A stretch of DNA of 25,555 nucleotides from Brachionus plicatilis (GCA_010279815.1 QEOQ01000544.1:1131352-1156906), one strand, 5' to 3'; counted from the stretch's first letter, positions 10,883 through 20,627 are shown. Notes: generated from the sequence alone by a model not told the origin. Program-made: numbers and translations.

Positions 10883-12085
10883 GTGGAAAATGATGCGATC
10901 ACATCCATCTACAATTTTTCTTCAAACAAAGTATGGATAATAGAGTTTAATGTTGTTTTTGATGTTGCCCAAATCTTCGATCGTGAAATCAATATTAATG
11001 GAACCAATTTCAGGCTTGAAGATGCAAATAAAGTCCAGGATCTCAGAAGGTATTGTACTTTTCGATTTCACTTTTTGCCATCTGATTTCGAGAATCATAG
11101 ACTTGAAACTTTTTTTAACGCTGCTCGGATTGATGGTCTTAAGATTGAACACATCACTGAAGAAAAATATAAAGATAGACCCGAGAGGAAAAATGGTGTC
11201 AGAAGAGTGAGAATATCATTCCCAAAAGAAGTTGAGAACATTATTGGAAGCTTGTCAGGCCCTATGATGATGTATGGTTTAAAGTGTCTTGTGTCAATTG
11301 TTGGACAAAAGCAGAAATGCTATTTTTGTGATGAAGAAGGACACAACATAGTGAAATGCCCTATCAAAGAAACACTTTGCGAAAAGTGTCATCAGAAAGG
11401 ACACTTGACACAAAAATGCTCCATTGCTGAACAGCTAAAGTCGCTTGAGAGGAAAAAGATTGACTACAATGATCTTTACATCGACCAAGAAGAAACCCAA
11501 TCAATATTTGGAGCTGACCAAAAAGACAATGATGACAATATGATGCCAAAAACGCCTGGATATCAGCCAACAAATTTCAATGACGTAATATCCCAAATTA
11601 GCACATAAGAACTTAAGACTCCAGTTTTAGAAGACACTCTGGTAAGTCGTTTAAACGATTTTCTACCACTATGTCAGTCTCCTGTCAATGTACGCTCAAA
11701 TGATCAGAATGAGACTGAAACTTTTTTCCAAACCAAAAATCAAATCAAGAGATTTTCCGAATCCGATCCAAATGAAAAAGAGTTCACAGAAAAAAAATCA
11801 AAGAAACCATTAGTTGTCTTGGAAAATGAAAACGACAATACCTTCGAGTCTGAATCAAACAGTTCGACAACTGAATGTTCAATTCAAGTAGATCAATCAT
11901 CTAACGAAGATGGTCAGCAAACTGCCAGTCAAAACAGCATTCCAATCCATTTTCCAATCAAAGCATTTCAAGCAGTCCATTTTCCAATCGAAGCATCGAT
12001 TTCTATGGGCTATCAATTAGAAAATAAATCAGCAGCTAAACGGTTTAACTATAAGAAAGCAATTGGCAAACTGGCAATTATTTAG
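10883..12085 (+). pseudogene. LINE ORF1 (gag-like, two CCHC zinc knuckles), with stop
   Basis: The frame runs from 10883, and is open somewhat upstream of it, to a TAA at 11606-11608. It resumes in the same frame to 12085, so the TAA looks like a secondary nonsense mutation. Around codon 150-180 are two knuckles of the form C-x2-C-x4-H-x4-C, CYFCDEEGHNIVKC and CEKCHQKGHLTQKC, typical of LINE ORF1 RNA-binding proteins. The part before them may be an RRM-like fold (inference). After the stop comes a Ser/Glu/Gln-rich tail. A sequence reading TKTDGGYLKIRSS just upstream in another frame (about 10770-10815) suggests that the true start lies further 5' with a frameshift between. The last codons (RFNYKKA) belong to the endonuclease end of ORF2, so two ORFs are fused here by deletion. 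Confidence 0.75.
11939..12000 (+). repeat. Short direct duplication in the LINE deletion junction
   Basis: CCATTTTCCAATCAAAGCAT is followed about 30 bp later by CCATTTTCCAATCGAAGCAT, giving HFPIKAF and HFPIEAS in the protein. It lies just upstream of the point where ORF1-like sequence meets the endonuclease tail, and may mark the local rearrangement. Confidence 0.65.
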
Positions 12086-14105
12086 CGAGATTTTAGATTC
12101 TCAAATAGTGAATATCACTGAAAGTTCCCTCACAATAGACCAACTAAATGATAAAATTACAGAAAAAATTATTTCTGCTTCACATAAAAGCATTCCATAT
12201 CTTTCTAAGAAAATCTACAAAACGAGTCTTCCACCGAACATTGTTAATTTGATCAAAGAACGCAGGAAAGTAAGAAGAAACTTCCAGAAAACTCGCTGTC
12301 AAAAGCTAAAGCAAAAATTTAATCAACTTACATCTGAGTTAAAGGCCTCTTTAAAAAAATTCTGGAATCGAAATTGGTTTGATTTTATTGAGAAGATGGG
12401 AAAAAACCCACTGACAAGTAGACCTTTTTCGAAAAAAATAAATAAATTTAGAACAAAAAAGGGATCAAATTTAATTCCTAATTTGATTTTAAATGAAAAT
12501 GAATTCAAAACTAATGAAGAAAAGGGAAAATGCTTCGGAGAACTCTTATCTTCAATATTTATTCCTAATTCTGATTTAATTGATTCTGAGAAAGATATCG
12601 AAATACTAAATTCTAACTCTGATTTCTTTAGATATGATTGATATGATAATGATAATGATATGATTTTGATAATTATGATATGATTGATTTCTTTAATTAT
12701 AACCAGTCTAATTTTAATGATACAATTTGCTTAAATGAATTAATTATGGCTTTAAAAAGATTTAAAAATGAAGCGGCATCAGGACCTGACCAAATTCATA
12801 ATTTAATGTTAAAAAACTTACCTGGAAATTCATTAATAGAAATCATAGAACTTTTTAATTTATCTCTTCGAGAAGGTAGAGTCCCTAAAGCGTGGAAAAC
12901 ATCGAACATTACTATGATTCAAAAAAAAGCCTCTTCTTTACAAGATCCTTTAAATTATAGACCAATTAGTATAACGAGTTGTTTAGGAAAGCTACTGGAA
13001 CGCATAGTATATTCAAGATTATACAATCTTTTAGAACAAAATTCACTCCTTATCCAGGAGCAATCTGGATTTAGGAAACACCGGCGAACAGCAGATAATC
13101 TTTTCTTTTTAATTCAAAAAATTGTGGAATCATTTAATAGAAAAAAAAGAGTTAGCGGCCTTTTTTTTGACATTTCTAAAGCCTTTGATAGGGTTTGGCA
13201 TGAAGGTTAACTTTTTAAATTGATTAAAATAAATCCGCCTCATTACTTGACTAACTGAATTCGATCCTTTTTAGACTCTAGGACATTTGAGGTAAATGTG
13301 AATGACCATCTGAGCGAAGAATATCAAATAACTGCAGGTGTTCCTCAAGGCTCAGTAATTAGTCCTCTTTTATTTAGTATATATATTAATGACATCCCCA
13401 AAAGAAACAAAACAAATAATGAATACTCTCTGCTTTTCGCAGATGATCTAGTAACATTCTTTATTCATAACAAAAAGGGGAACCTAGAAAATAAGATTAA
13501 TAAATACCTCAACGAAGTAGAACAATGGCTTATTAAATGGAAAATGAAGATATCAGTCGAAAAGTCGTGTTCAGTAGTCTTTTCCAGGTACAAAAAAGAG
13601 AGTGATAATCTAAACTTAAAAATTTATGGAAACAGAATAGTGAGCCAAAAAGAAATCAAATTTCTTGGTATTAAATTTGATTCTAAGTTAAATTTTAATA
13701 TACTGGTAGACGAAATTAAAGAACGCTGCATTAATAGGCTAAATATTATTAAGATATTGTCAAACAAAAAATGGGGTCTTAATCAAAACACACTAGGAAA
13801 TCTTTATAAATCCTTAGTCTTGATAAATTTTAGACTATTCTTTTCTTTGCTTAAATTCATTTTCTGAAAATAATATCAAAAAACTGCAAGCAATTCAGAA
13901 TACAGCAGTCAGTTCTATTCTTAAGTTAAAATAGGCTTTTTGAATTGAGTGAGAGATATGTTGGGACAGGACTGAGTCATTCTATTCCATTGGTTGAAAG
14001 ACAGGTGAAGGAATACAAAGAAGGTTTCGAATCAAGATATATTGAATACCCAACTCCATTGTGTAATTGCTACCTTACTATTTCTTCTTTTTTTCCTGAA
14101 ACTTG
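12036..14105 (+). pseudogene. LINE ORF2: reverse transcriptase, endonuclease lost
   Basis: Begins with RFNYKKA then NWQLFSEIL, split by a frameshift in a small local repeat near 12062. This is the junction after the apurinic endonuclease domain in Jockey-type ORF2. The linker follows (LIKERRKVRRNF...), then RT: LNYRPISITSCLGKLLE, motif A FFDISKAFDRVWHEG (13168-13207), motif B AGVPQGSVISPLLFSIYIND (13336-13395) and motif C FADD (13435-13446). Between A and B, TAA at 13208 and TGA at 13256 interrupt a frame that is otherwise continuous, at places where Leu and Trp would fit. After about 13860 the frame shifts and continues as KLQAIQNTAVSSILKLK, with a last recognisable piece (RYIEYPTPL) before the stop at about 14103. 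Catalytic aspartates survive, but the gene is broken in several places. Confidence 0.85.
12628..12690 (+). repeat. TGATA-type microsatellite inside ORF2
   Basis: Repeats of GATATGATT, GATAATGAT and similar lie between the linker and the RT domain and carry stops in frame. The flanking ORF2 pieces are in different frames, so this simple-sequence expansion, perhaps from a DNDND-coding stretch, disrupts the gene. Confidence 0.7.
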
Positions 14106-14204
14106 AACTATTTAAACATGTGCAACATGTAACAATCTATTCCTATTTATGTCTTTTCAACTTTCATTTTTTTAGCTTATTTACTTTATTTCAATTCTTT
14201 TTTT

Positions 14205-14290
14205 TTATCTCATTTTATTAACTTTCATTTTATTTTTATTTTATTTTTATTTTATTTTATTTTTATTTTATTTTTTTTATTATTTTTTTT
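14205..14290 (+). repeat. TTTTA microsatellite in the LINE 3' region
   Basis: Roughly a dozen units of TTTTA or TTTTATTTTA with small variants, between the end of ORF2 and the LINE tail. Confidence 0.8.
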
Positions 14291-14350
14291 AACTTATTCT
14301 GAAAGAGCTCTAGCTCGGTACAGAAAACAAATAAATAAAATAAATAATAT

Positions 14351-14555
14351 TGTAATGTAGTGAATCCAACATTACATTTCATTACATACATCACACTAAA
14401 GTAAGCTAGCTTTGATCCGCGTGCACAGGAGACGCGAAACATGCGATTCGCATACGCATCAGATCAAGCAAGTCTGATGGTTTGCTTAATTGAAAGTAGC
14501 TAATATATTGAGAAAGAAAAAAAAGATTCCTGTTTTTTTGAACCAATTAACTAAT
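14351..14555. other. Short spacer between LINE and CACTA-like element
   Basis: About 200 bp, locally GC-richer near 14410-14480, with small inverted words such as TGTAATG...CATTACA. No gene was seen. Confidence 0.4.
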
Positions 14556-14700
14556 CCCAGTCAACCAAAATTTAATGATTCTTTAATGATTTTATGAGGA
14601 AAATTTGTAATGATTCTTTAAAGATATTGGACTAAATTTCATTACAAAATCATTAAAGTTTCATTAAAATTCATCAAATAATCATCAAGTGAATTTTTTA
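14556..14700 (+). repeat. Left terminal and subterminal repeats of the CACTA-like element
   Basis: After the terminal repeat come TTTAATGATTCTTTAATGAT, TTTTATGAGGAAAATTTG, then the inverse words ATTACAAAATCATTAAAG. The same words build the palindromic units at the right end. In CACTA elements such motifs bind the TNPA-like protein; that role here is inference. Confidence 0.65.
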
Positions 14701-14785
14701 AATTATTTTATTAAAAAAAAATATTTTATAAATAAAAATTATTAAATTAGTCAATTAATTAAACAAAATTATTTTTTTGAAAATG

Positions 14786-15996
14786 TTATTTTTTCACCAT
14801 AATTCCATTTTCTGAAATTTGTTTTTTGGAGTCTTGAATGATCTGATTGATGCGTCCTTTAGCCAAACCAAGATCAAAGGTGCGATCTTTTACCTTGACT
14901 TACTCTTTAAAAAAAAAGGTTTAAAATTAAATATTCTGATTAAGAAAAATATAAATTACCAAATGTCACATTGATTTGATCTGAAAAATCGATCATTAGC
15001 TCGGTCATTGTACGACTAACCCATTCTTTTCTGTTAGGGACTAGAATGAGAATTACTTTTCTGAATGTCCATGATCCTTGTTTTTCCCCACATTTATGTA
15101 TTTCATTGTCAATTTTGATTTTATCTGATCGAGATACCAATATTTGAGGAAATTCTTCACTCAAAACTACTTTTTTATTCAAATTGCTTTCATCATTTGA
15201 ACCATATATATCAATAAAAAATTTCTTGACATTTTCATGATATTTTTGAATTCATCCGGAGCTATTAAAAAAATAATTTTTAAAATTTTTAAAAGTTTGA
15301 TTGTTTCTTCAGCCTTTGATAATTTAATCTCCATATCATGAATAATTTGATCCTTGATTTTTTTAACAATTCTGCTATGTCAATTAATTTTTAATTGAGT
15401 CGAACATTTTCAAAATCAAGGACCTGATTTTTTTGAATATTTTGGTTGATCGAAGTCTTGGAGTATCAACAGAACTATCAACAGAACTAAAATTATCATC
15501 TTCACACAATATAGTTCGTAAAACTTCCTTACATTTTTTTGACCCTAAATTGAATAAAAAAAAATAAACCAATTCTCACAAAAAATAAGTTCATACCTAT
15601 AATCTTGACACAGGCTAAATGTTTACTATAACCAAATGAAGTCTCATAATTTTGACCAACTTGGATAATCTGATCTCGTTCAGTGTGAATTTGACAAAGA
15701 GAAACTAAAGAAAATTTAGAGTAACTTATCCAAAAAACAACCGCATAATAAAATTCATTTTGTAATTTTGTAATTGAAATAATGGATTTAATTGTCTGGA
15801 TTTTATTGGAACAAGTTTTAGGGGTTTCGACTTGTGATGTTTGTTGAGGGCTTGGTGACAGACTTTCTTCATCTTGATCCAAATTGTCTATTGTTTTAGA
15901 TTGACTGCGACTGGTCTTGGGAGTTGAAATTTTCTTTTTGGTCACTTTTGATGTTGGTCGAGGGCTCGGTGACAGACTGATAATTTTCGATGACAT
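14786..15996 (-). pseudogene. CACTA accessory gene, four exons, one frameshift
   Basis: Exons 15996-15597, 15544-15424, 15371-14960 and 14898-14786, with GT-AG introns of 52-61 nt. Phases fit if one missing A is allowed in the A-run near 15248; the product would be about 348 aa. The first 65 residues are low-complexity and basic, with two SLSPSP repeats (SLSPSPRPTSKV, SLSPSPQQTSQV). Next comes YYAVVFWISYSKFSLVSL...VGQNYETSF...ACVKIIGSKKCKEV, which resembles a Tudor-like module seen before BEN domains in many invertebrate transposon-linked proteins. Exon 3 starts with a coiled coil (KKIKDQIIHDMEIKLSKAEE). The C-terminal 120 residues (GSWTFRKVILILVPNRKEWV...LGLAKGRINQIIQDSKKQ) could be a BEN-like DNA-binding fold. 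The order and place suggest a TNPA-like end-binding partner of the transposase; domain names are tentative. Confidence 0.6.
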
Positions 15997-16198
15997 TTAA
16001 AAAAAAAAATTTGGGAGTAGTTGAATTCTATTTATTTGTAATTTTGTAAAAAAAAATTAATTGAAAAAATGATTTGAATCAAAGTCACTTATTATGTCCA
16101 TGTCTTCATTTATTTTTGAAACAAATATTAATTTACATGAAGTTATTTCACTTTAAAAAAAAATCATCTGATTTTGCAGCAATATAAAAACTTGCTTT

Positions 16199-18648
16199 TT
16201 AAGTTTTTTCTCTAAGACAATAAAATGGATTATCTATTATTAAAAGTTTTTGACATAATAAATACACAATTTCTTCATGTTTAAATATCAGTTTTATTGT
16301 TCCAATTGAATCTTTTGTTTTTATGTAGCAATTTCCAAAACTCTTTTTGCAGCCTTCTGTAGTGAACTTTTTATTTCCATTATGAACTGTATTCGAATAA
16401 ATAAAAGTTTAGTAACTGAGAGAAAAATTTGATTTTAAGAAAAATTTTATTTTTTCATCAAGGCTTTCATGTCCAAATTTTAAATACTTTCCTATTTTAA
16501 TTATTGCTTTCTGGTTTCTTAATTTAAAATTCGAAGACCTTTATCCAAAATTTTCTTTTATGAATTCTGTATAACTGTTGCTATCATTCTTATCCAAAAG
16601 ATAGATACCTAAGCATTGGGATAAGCTCCAAAGTTGAATTAATTCATCACCCAATAAATCTTTCCCATGGATCATACTTGTTAACTTTCGATTCAATTCC
16701 TCGAAAGGAAAGCAAGAAAGATTGTTGAATGGTCCAGAAAATTAAGTTGATTCAACTAAGTGAATTAGCTCATGTACTCCTGAAAGCATTATGTGAGGAT
16801 CATATAATTTTTCTAAGTCACTCAGGAAATTCTTAAGCAGTCTCTCAGCTATAATTAGCTTATTTTTATCTATTTTCTTTTTGTAAAGAATTTCTAAGAG
16901 AATCAATAAACAAATTAAATTCTGATAATACTTATCTGGCATTATTCGAAAAAAAACTGGTATTGAATAGAAAAAAATAAAATTCATAAATTCATGAGCC
17001 CTCCATTACTAAAAATTGTTAATATCTCTTGTTGCATAACTGAAATGACATGGAGGAGAAATGCTGAGATATCTTCGATTGATTTCTTCAATATTTTCTC
17101 TGGGAAATAAGAATGACTTGACGGGTACTCAAACCAATACTTGAAAAGCGACTTAACCACACCTAAAAATACTCCATATATTACATAAAAATTAAAAATT
17201 GCGCTATTAAATTAAATCCTAGTTCAAGCATTTTTAAATCTATCAAAATATCTTTGAAAAAGATATCAAAATCTCTCGGCTTTCCTTCGGATATAAGAAT
17301 ACCTAAAGAGGTCAAATTATGAATAAAAAAAATTATAACAAAATTTTATTAAATACCTGCTATTAAAATGTTAGCAATGAAATATCTTGATTCGATTGGT
17401 AATTCATTAATTGCTAAATATACTGGCCAAATAGATATTTTTGATTTGGTTGAGATCTCGATGCCATCAGTATTTAATATCAGACTGTAAGTGGCGTTGT
17501 AGGGTTTTTTTTGAAAATCGTTGGATTATGATTTAAAATTTTGGTAGAATTCACTTTCGAAAACATCGGTTATTAGATTTTCATTATTTGTTTCTCTTTT
17601 TTTTAACTGGAAGAAGTTTTTTTTTAAAAAGTCTTCGAATTTGATTTTCTAGTGGTACATGATAAAAAATCTGTAATATATATAATAAAAAAAACAGATA
17701 TTAAAATTTGATTGACAATATATTTAAAAAGTTTGGTAATGGTAAACTTTAAAAAGCCTTTTTAAAATAAATTAATAAATTTAAAGATTTCTCGTAAAAA
17801 TAAATATGAATCTCCTTGCAAACGGTGTTCATAGGATCTTCACAATATAAAATTTATCAGCATTTTACGTATAATAATGTAAACTGTCGTTAAATAAAAA
17901 ACTATAAACTGACATAAAGCTAATACTTAAAATGAAATAATTAATTCAAACTATCAAATCAACAGTGTAAAACAAAATGCTTTAAGATGAAATTCAAGTT
18001 TTGTTAAATTTAGACATAAAGAGTATTAAATTTCAAAATTTATTTTTTACCTGGAGTTACAATTTTGACATAACCTTTGCTTTGAGTGCTCTAAATTAAA
18101 ATATTGTTTGCAGTCTGAACAAAACCATTTTTTTTCATGCACTATTTTCTCTTTAGTAAGTGAAAGAATTTTCTTGCTCATCTGATCAAACTTTTCAGGA
18201 ATTTTTATATCTGAAATATTCTTTATTAAGCGAATGACTAAGCGCATAGAATTGATTGTCATTTTCCCAGCAAAAAATAAAGTTAAAGACAAACGTTGAC
18301 CAGCTCAACTTTTTCATCGTCACTTAGACTTTTTGATTCATTATCACAGTCGTCTTCATCAAAAATCAAACTTTCATCAAATTCATCCTTTTCATCGGAG
18401 TCAACTTCAGACTCGTTACACGAGAATTTGTCTTTATCACAATTGTCATCTTCACTATCGATAAAAACTTCGAATTCATCATGATTTTCTTTATGATTGT
18501 TAAAGCATTCATTACGATACTCAGGAAAAAGTTCATTGAATTTATTCAAAATTTTGCTTCTTTCTTTTTTTCGTTGATAATAAAAGGTACTTTTAGGTAT
18601 TGACCTATCGGTCGAATAATTATCGCTTTTTTAAAATTTTTTTGACAT
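16199..18648 (-). pseudogene. CACTA/EnSpm-type transposase (Transposase_21), decayed
   Basis: Starts at ATG 18648 (MSKKF, then an in-frame TAA), then a basic and an acidic segment (18600-18300). After a frameshift near 18295 come LSLTLFFAGKMTINSMRL and a zinc ribbon, FCSDCKQYF...CQNC. A donor at about 18051 leads, after an intron, to FYHVPLENQIRRLF (about 17672). The catalytic start follows: YSLILNTDG (first acidic residue, about 17485), SIWPVYLAINELP, then an exon after a 60-nt intron with ISEGKPRDFDIFFKDIL. A deletion removes the DAPARA/GYYGC part. It resumes at YGVFLGVVKSLFKYWFE (about 17175), then EEINRRYLSISPP, WRAHEFMNFIFFYSIPVF, IMPDKYYQN, HELIHLVEST, TAA, GPFNNLSCFPFEELN and HGKDLLG. 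A last C-terminal part ends at 16199. The match to animal Transposase_21 proteins holds over the whole length. At least five frameshifts and six stops kill it. Confidence 0.8.
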
Positions 18649-18660
18649 CTTTTCTAAATA

Positions 18661-19234
18661 AAAATTTTAATTTTAATCGCATCAAGCTATCAAAAAATAA
18701 TAAATTTTGATATTCCAAAAAAATTTTAACATTATTCAATAGACACTTTATTATTAATCATAAATTATGAAAATTTATTCATATTCAGTTACATTAATTG
18801 AATTAAAGTTCAATGAAAGTTCAAAAGGTCAATAAATGCATTAATTATCAATTAATGTTCTTAACGGAAAATCAAACATTAAATCAATATAAAGTTGAAT
18901 TGCCGAAATTTTTTGAGTAAATTCTGTCCTTGAATAATGGGTTTTCATTATAAAATAAATTTCTCTTTTGAAATCAAAGAAATTGTTTTCAGATCCAAAA
19001 AAAATAATAAATTGATCATCATGTTCTATTACACCAAATAATATATTAGCAACTGTAAGATCATTAAAACTAAAGTTGTTTTAAATTGCTCTCAATATAT
19101 TTATTTATCGAAAAAATAAATTATTTTAGAAAATTTAAAAATTAAAAAAAAATTCTCAAGATTTTTTTGCACAATATTTAGATGATTTTCTAATGATTTT
19201 CTAATATATATCAATAATAATTAAAATATCAATA
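18661..19234. other. Upstream part of the CACTA-like element
   Basis: Lies upstream of the transposase start on the minus strand. No coding was recognised. At 19170-19196 it carries GATGATTTTCTAATGATTTT, the same subterminal motif as the ends. It should contain the element's promoter. Confidence 0.5.
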
Positions 19235-20026
19235 CAGTCGACTCGCTTTAATCCGAAACTCTTTTATTCGTAAAATTCGGCACTCGGACGTTTTTCTTAG
19301 GTCCCTCCCCCCTTTCCAATACTTTCAATACGAATTTCATCACTTTTATTCGTAATTTTATTCGGTTTATTTTGCCATTCGTAACAAAAAAAAATTAAAA
19401 TTCTAAATCTGCGAGGGCGAAGCCCTAACGGATCAAGATATAATTGAAATTGTTCAAAAAAATTATCAAAACTGTGATGACGAAGTTGAGGTAATCGATC
19501 AAGAACCTGTATCTGTAAGTTATAAACAAGCAAACCAGGCAAAAGATCAAGTTCAAATTTTTTTTGAAACTTCAAATTTAAAATTTCTTTATTTCGATTC
19601 TAACGAATGTGACATAGAATTGTTATCGAAAATAAAAGAGCGGATGTCTGATTTGAGGTTGTCAAGTCTTAACCAGACACATATCGAGATTTTGATGACA
19701 CTTTTATATTGCGAAATGATGTTAATCAACTCTCCAGAACCAAATTACCGTGAAAAAAAGAGGGAATCATTTTATGGCATTTTAGACAAAATATAGGATG
19801 GATCAATTACTAAGTTGATATCGATTACTAATTAATCAATTAGATTCATTATTATTTTTTATAGCACACTCTTTCTATCCAATTAAACTATATTTTTATA
19901 AATTTTTATCAATAAAATTCATTAATCCGAAAATTTTAAGATTTTTGTTCGTTTATCGATTAAAGATAATCCGTAATGGTTATTTTCGGTCCCGTCTGTC
20001 TGTTACGGATTAAAGAGAGTCGACTG
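19235..20026 (+). mobile_element. pogo/Tigger-type element, 792 bp, non-autonomous
   Basis: Inverted ends of about 25 bp with two mismatches: the left starts CAGTCGACTCGCTTTAATCC and the right, reverse complemented, CAGTCGACTCTCTTTAATCC. Each is flanked by TA (19233-19234, 20027-20028). CAGTCGA-type ends with a TA duplication are the hallmark of pogo/Tigger elements. Inside is only the C-terminal tail of a transposase. It sits inside the CACTA-like element, so it arrived later. Confidence 0.9.
19407..19796 (+). pseudogene. Tigger transposase C-terminal fragment
   Basis: Open frame to the TAG at 19794, about 129 codons. It reads GEALTDQDIIEIVQKN then an acidic patch CDDEVEVIDQEPVSVSY. This is the region after the DDE domain in pogo/Tigger and jerky-like proteins (usually LTDEDI..., acidic run, PSPSH-like stretch, helical tail). 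The rest is helical and ends FYGILDKI. The CENP-B-type DNA-binding and DDE domains have been deleted, so it has no activity of its own. The frame is undamaged, which points to a fairly young internal-deletion derivative. Confidence 0.75.
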
Positions 20027-20060
20027 TATCATTAATATCTGCAATAATTTTTTTCAGAAG

Positions 20061-20210
20061 TTTCCTGATAAAATCATAAAACTTTGATGATTTTATAATG
20101 ATTTTCTGAGGAAAATATTCCAAATAATATTTTCGCAAAAAAATTTCCTCATAAAATCATAAAATTTTAGATGATTTTGTAATGATTTTCTAAGGAAAAT
20201 TTCTTTTTAA
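20061..20210 (+). repeat. Two 84-bp palindromic subterminal units, CACTA right end
   Basis: TTTCCTGATAAAATCATAAA then GATGATTTTATAATGATTTT and CTGAGGAAAAT recurs 84 bp later as TTTCCTCATAAAATCATAAA, GATGATTTTGTAATGATTTT, CTAAGGAAAAT. Each unit is an imperfect palindrome (TTTCCTnAnAAAATCAT against ATGATTTTnTnAGGAAA). Related single motifs lie at 19170 and at the left end. Confidence 0.75.
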
Positions 20211-20327
20211 AATCACTAATTTTTCATATGATTTTATAATCATTCGTTAGAGAATCATTGATTTTCATTACTTTTGGGTTTACTGGGAATAAATAATATT
20301 TAAAGAAAAGCTTATTTATTTATTTAC

Positions 20328-20627
20328 CAGCCAATTGACAAACAGCAACCTTTCTCATTATATAATTAAAAAAGTCAGTCAATGGATGATGACTTTCTAG
20401 CTTGAGTTCATTATCTTGTATTTCAAAAACAAGTCCGAACTCAAAGGCTCTTCTCGTTTGACGTGCTGAGATACTTTATCATCGTATTTTGAAATATTGT
20501 CTAACATGAGCATTTCATATACAACAATCAAGCAGCTAGATTGTCTCAATGAATCAACACCGGACGCAAACTCTGGTAATGAATATTTAAAGGTCGATAA
20601 AGGAATATATTTTAGATAATCAATCAA
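20328..20627 (-). pseudogene. Unrecognised coding exon with one frameshift
   Basis: The minus strand reads from 20627: YLKYIPLSTFKYSLPEFASG, then SLRQSSCLIVVYEMLMLDN. At about 20475 one base seems to be missing from an A-run. In the shifted frame it continues SISARQTRRAFEFGLVFE and HHPLTDFFNYIMRKVAVCQL, to a donor-like GT at 20327. The natural composition on both sides of the shift argues for real former coding sequence. The family was not recognised. A stop lies just upstream, so any earlier exon must join after it. It sits immediately outside the CACTA right end. It may be a host exon or part of another transposon. Confidence 0.45.

Larger units (their letters stand above)
10700..14350 (+). 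mobile_element. Jockey/CR1-like LINE retrotransposon, internally deleted
   Basis: In order: an ORF1 with two CCHC knuckles, a truncated endonuclease end, the linker that precedes reverse transcriptase, the RT domain, a C-terminal domain, and a 3' tail (CAAATAAATAAAATAAATA, about 14328-14346). The order and motifs match Jockey-superfamily LINEs. The copy is dead: nonsense codons at 11606, 13208 and 13256, frameshifts near 12060 and 13860, and loss of nearly the whole endonuclease. The 5' limit is a guess and no flanking duplication was identified. Confidence 0.8.
14556..20287 (-). mobile_element. CACTA/EnSpm-like DNA transposon, 5.7 kb, with nested Tigger
   Basis: The left end starts CCCAGTCAACCAAAA and the right end, reverse complemented, CCCAGTAAACCCAAAA; 19 of the first 23 positions agree. 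Both ends are flanked by AAT (14553-14555 and 20288-20290), a 3-bp duplication as made by CACTA elements. Inside both ends are copies of a subterminal motif around ATGATTTT and AGGAAAAT. Two genes read on the minus strand: a transposase of the Transposase_21 type (18648-16199) and an accessory gene (15996-14786). This gives the classical transposase-plus-second-gene layout of CACTA elements. The termini are CCCAG rather than CACTA. A 792-bp Tigger lies inside near the right end; without it the element is about 4.9 kb. The AAT match is short in AT-rich DNA, so the end assignment rests mainly on the repeats. Confidence 0.75.

Noticed and set aside
10922..11573. Open frames on the other strand and in another frame across LINE ORF1
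   Set aside because: Shadows of the zinc-knuckle ORF; they do not show any domain.
14205..14290. Regular TTTTA repeats considered as a CRISPR-like array
   Set aside because: There are no unique spacers; it is a microsatellite in a eukaryotic LINE 3' region.
18296..18484. Plus-strand Ser-rich frame
   Set aside because: Complement of the Asp/Glu-rich segment of the transposase; Ser runs arise from reversed acidic codons.
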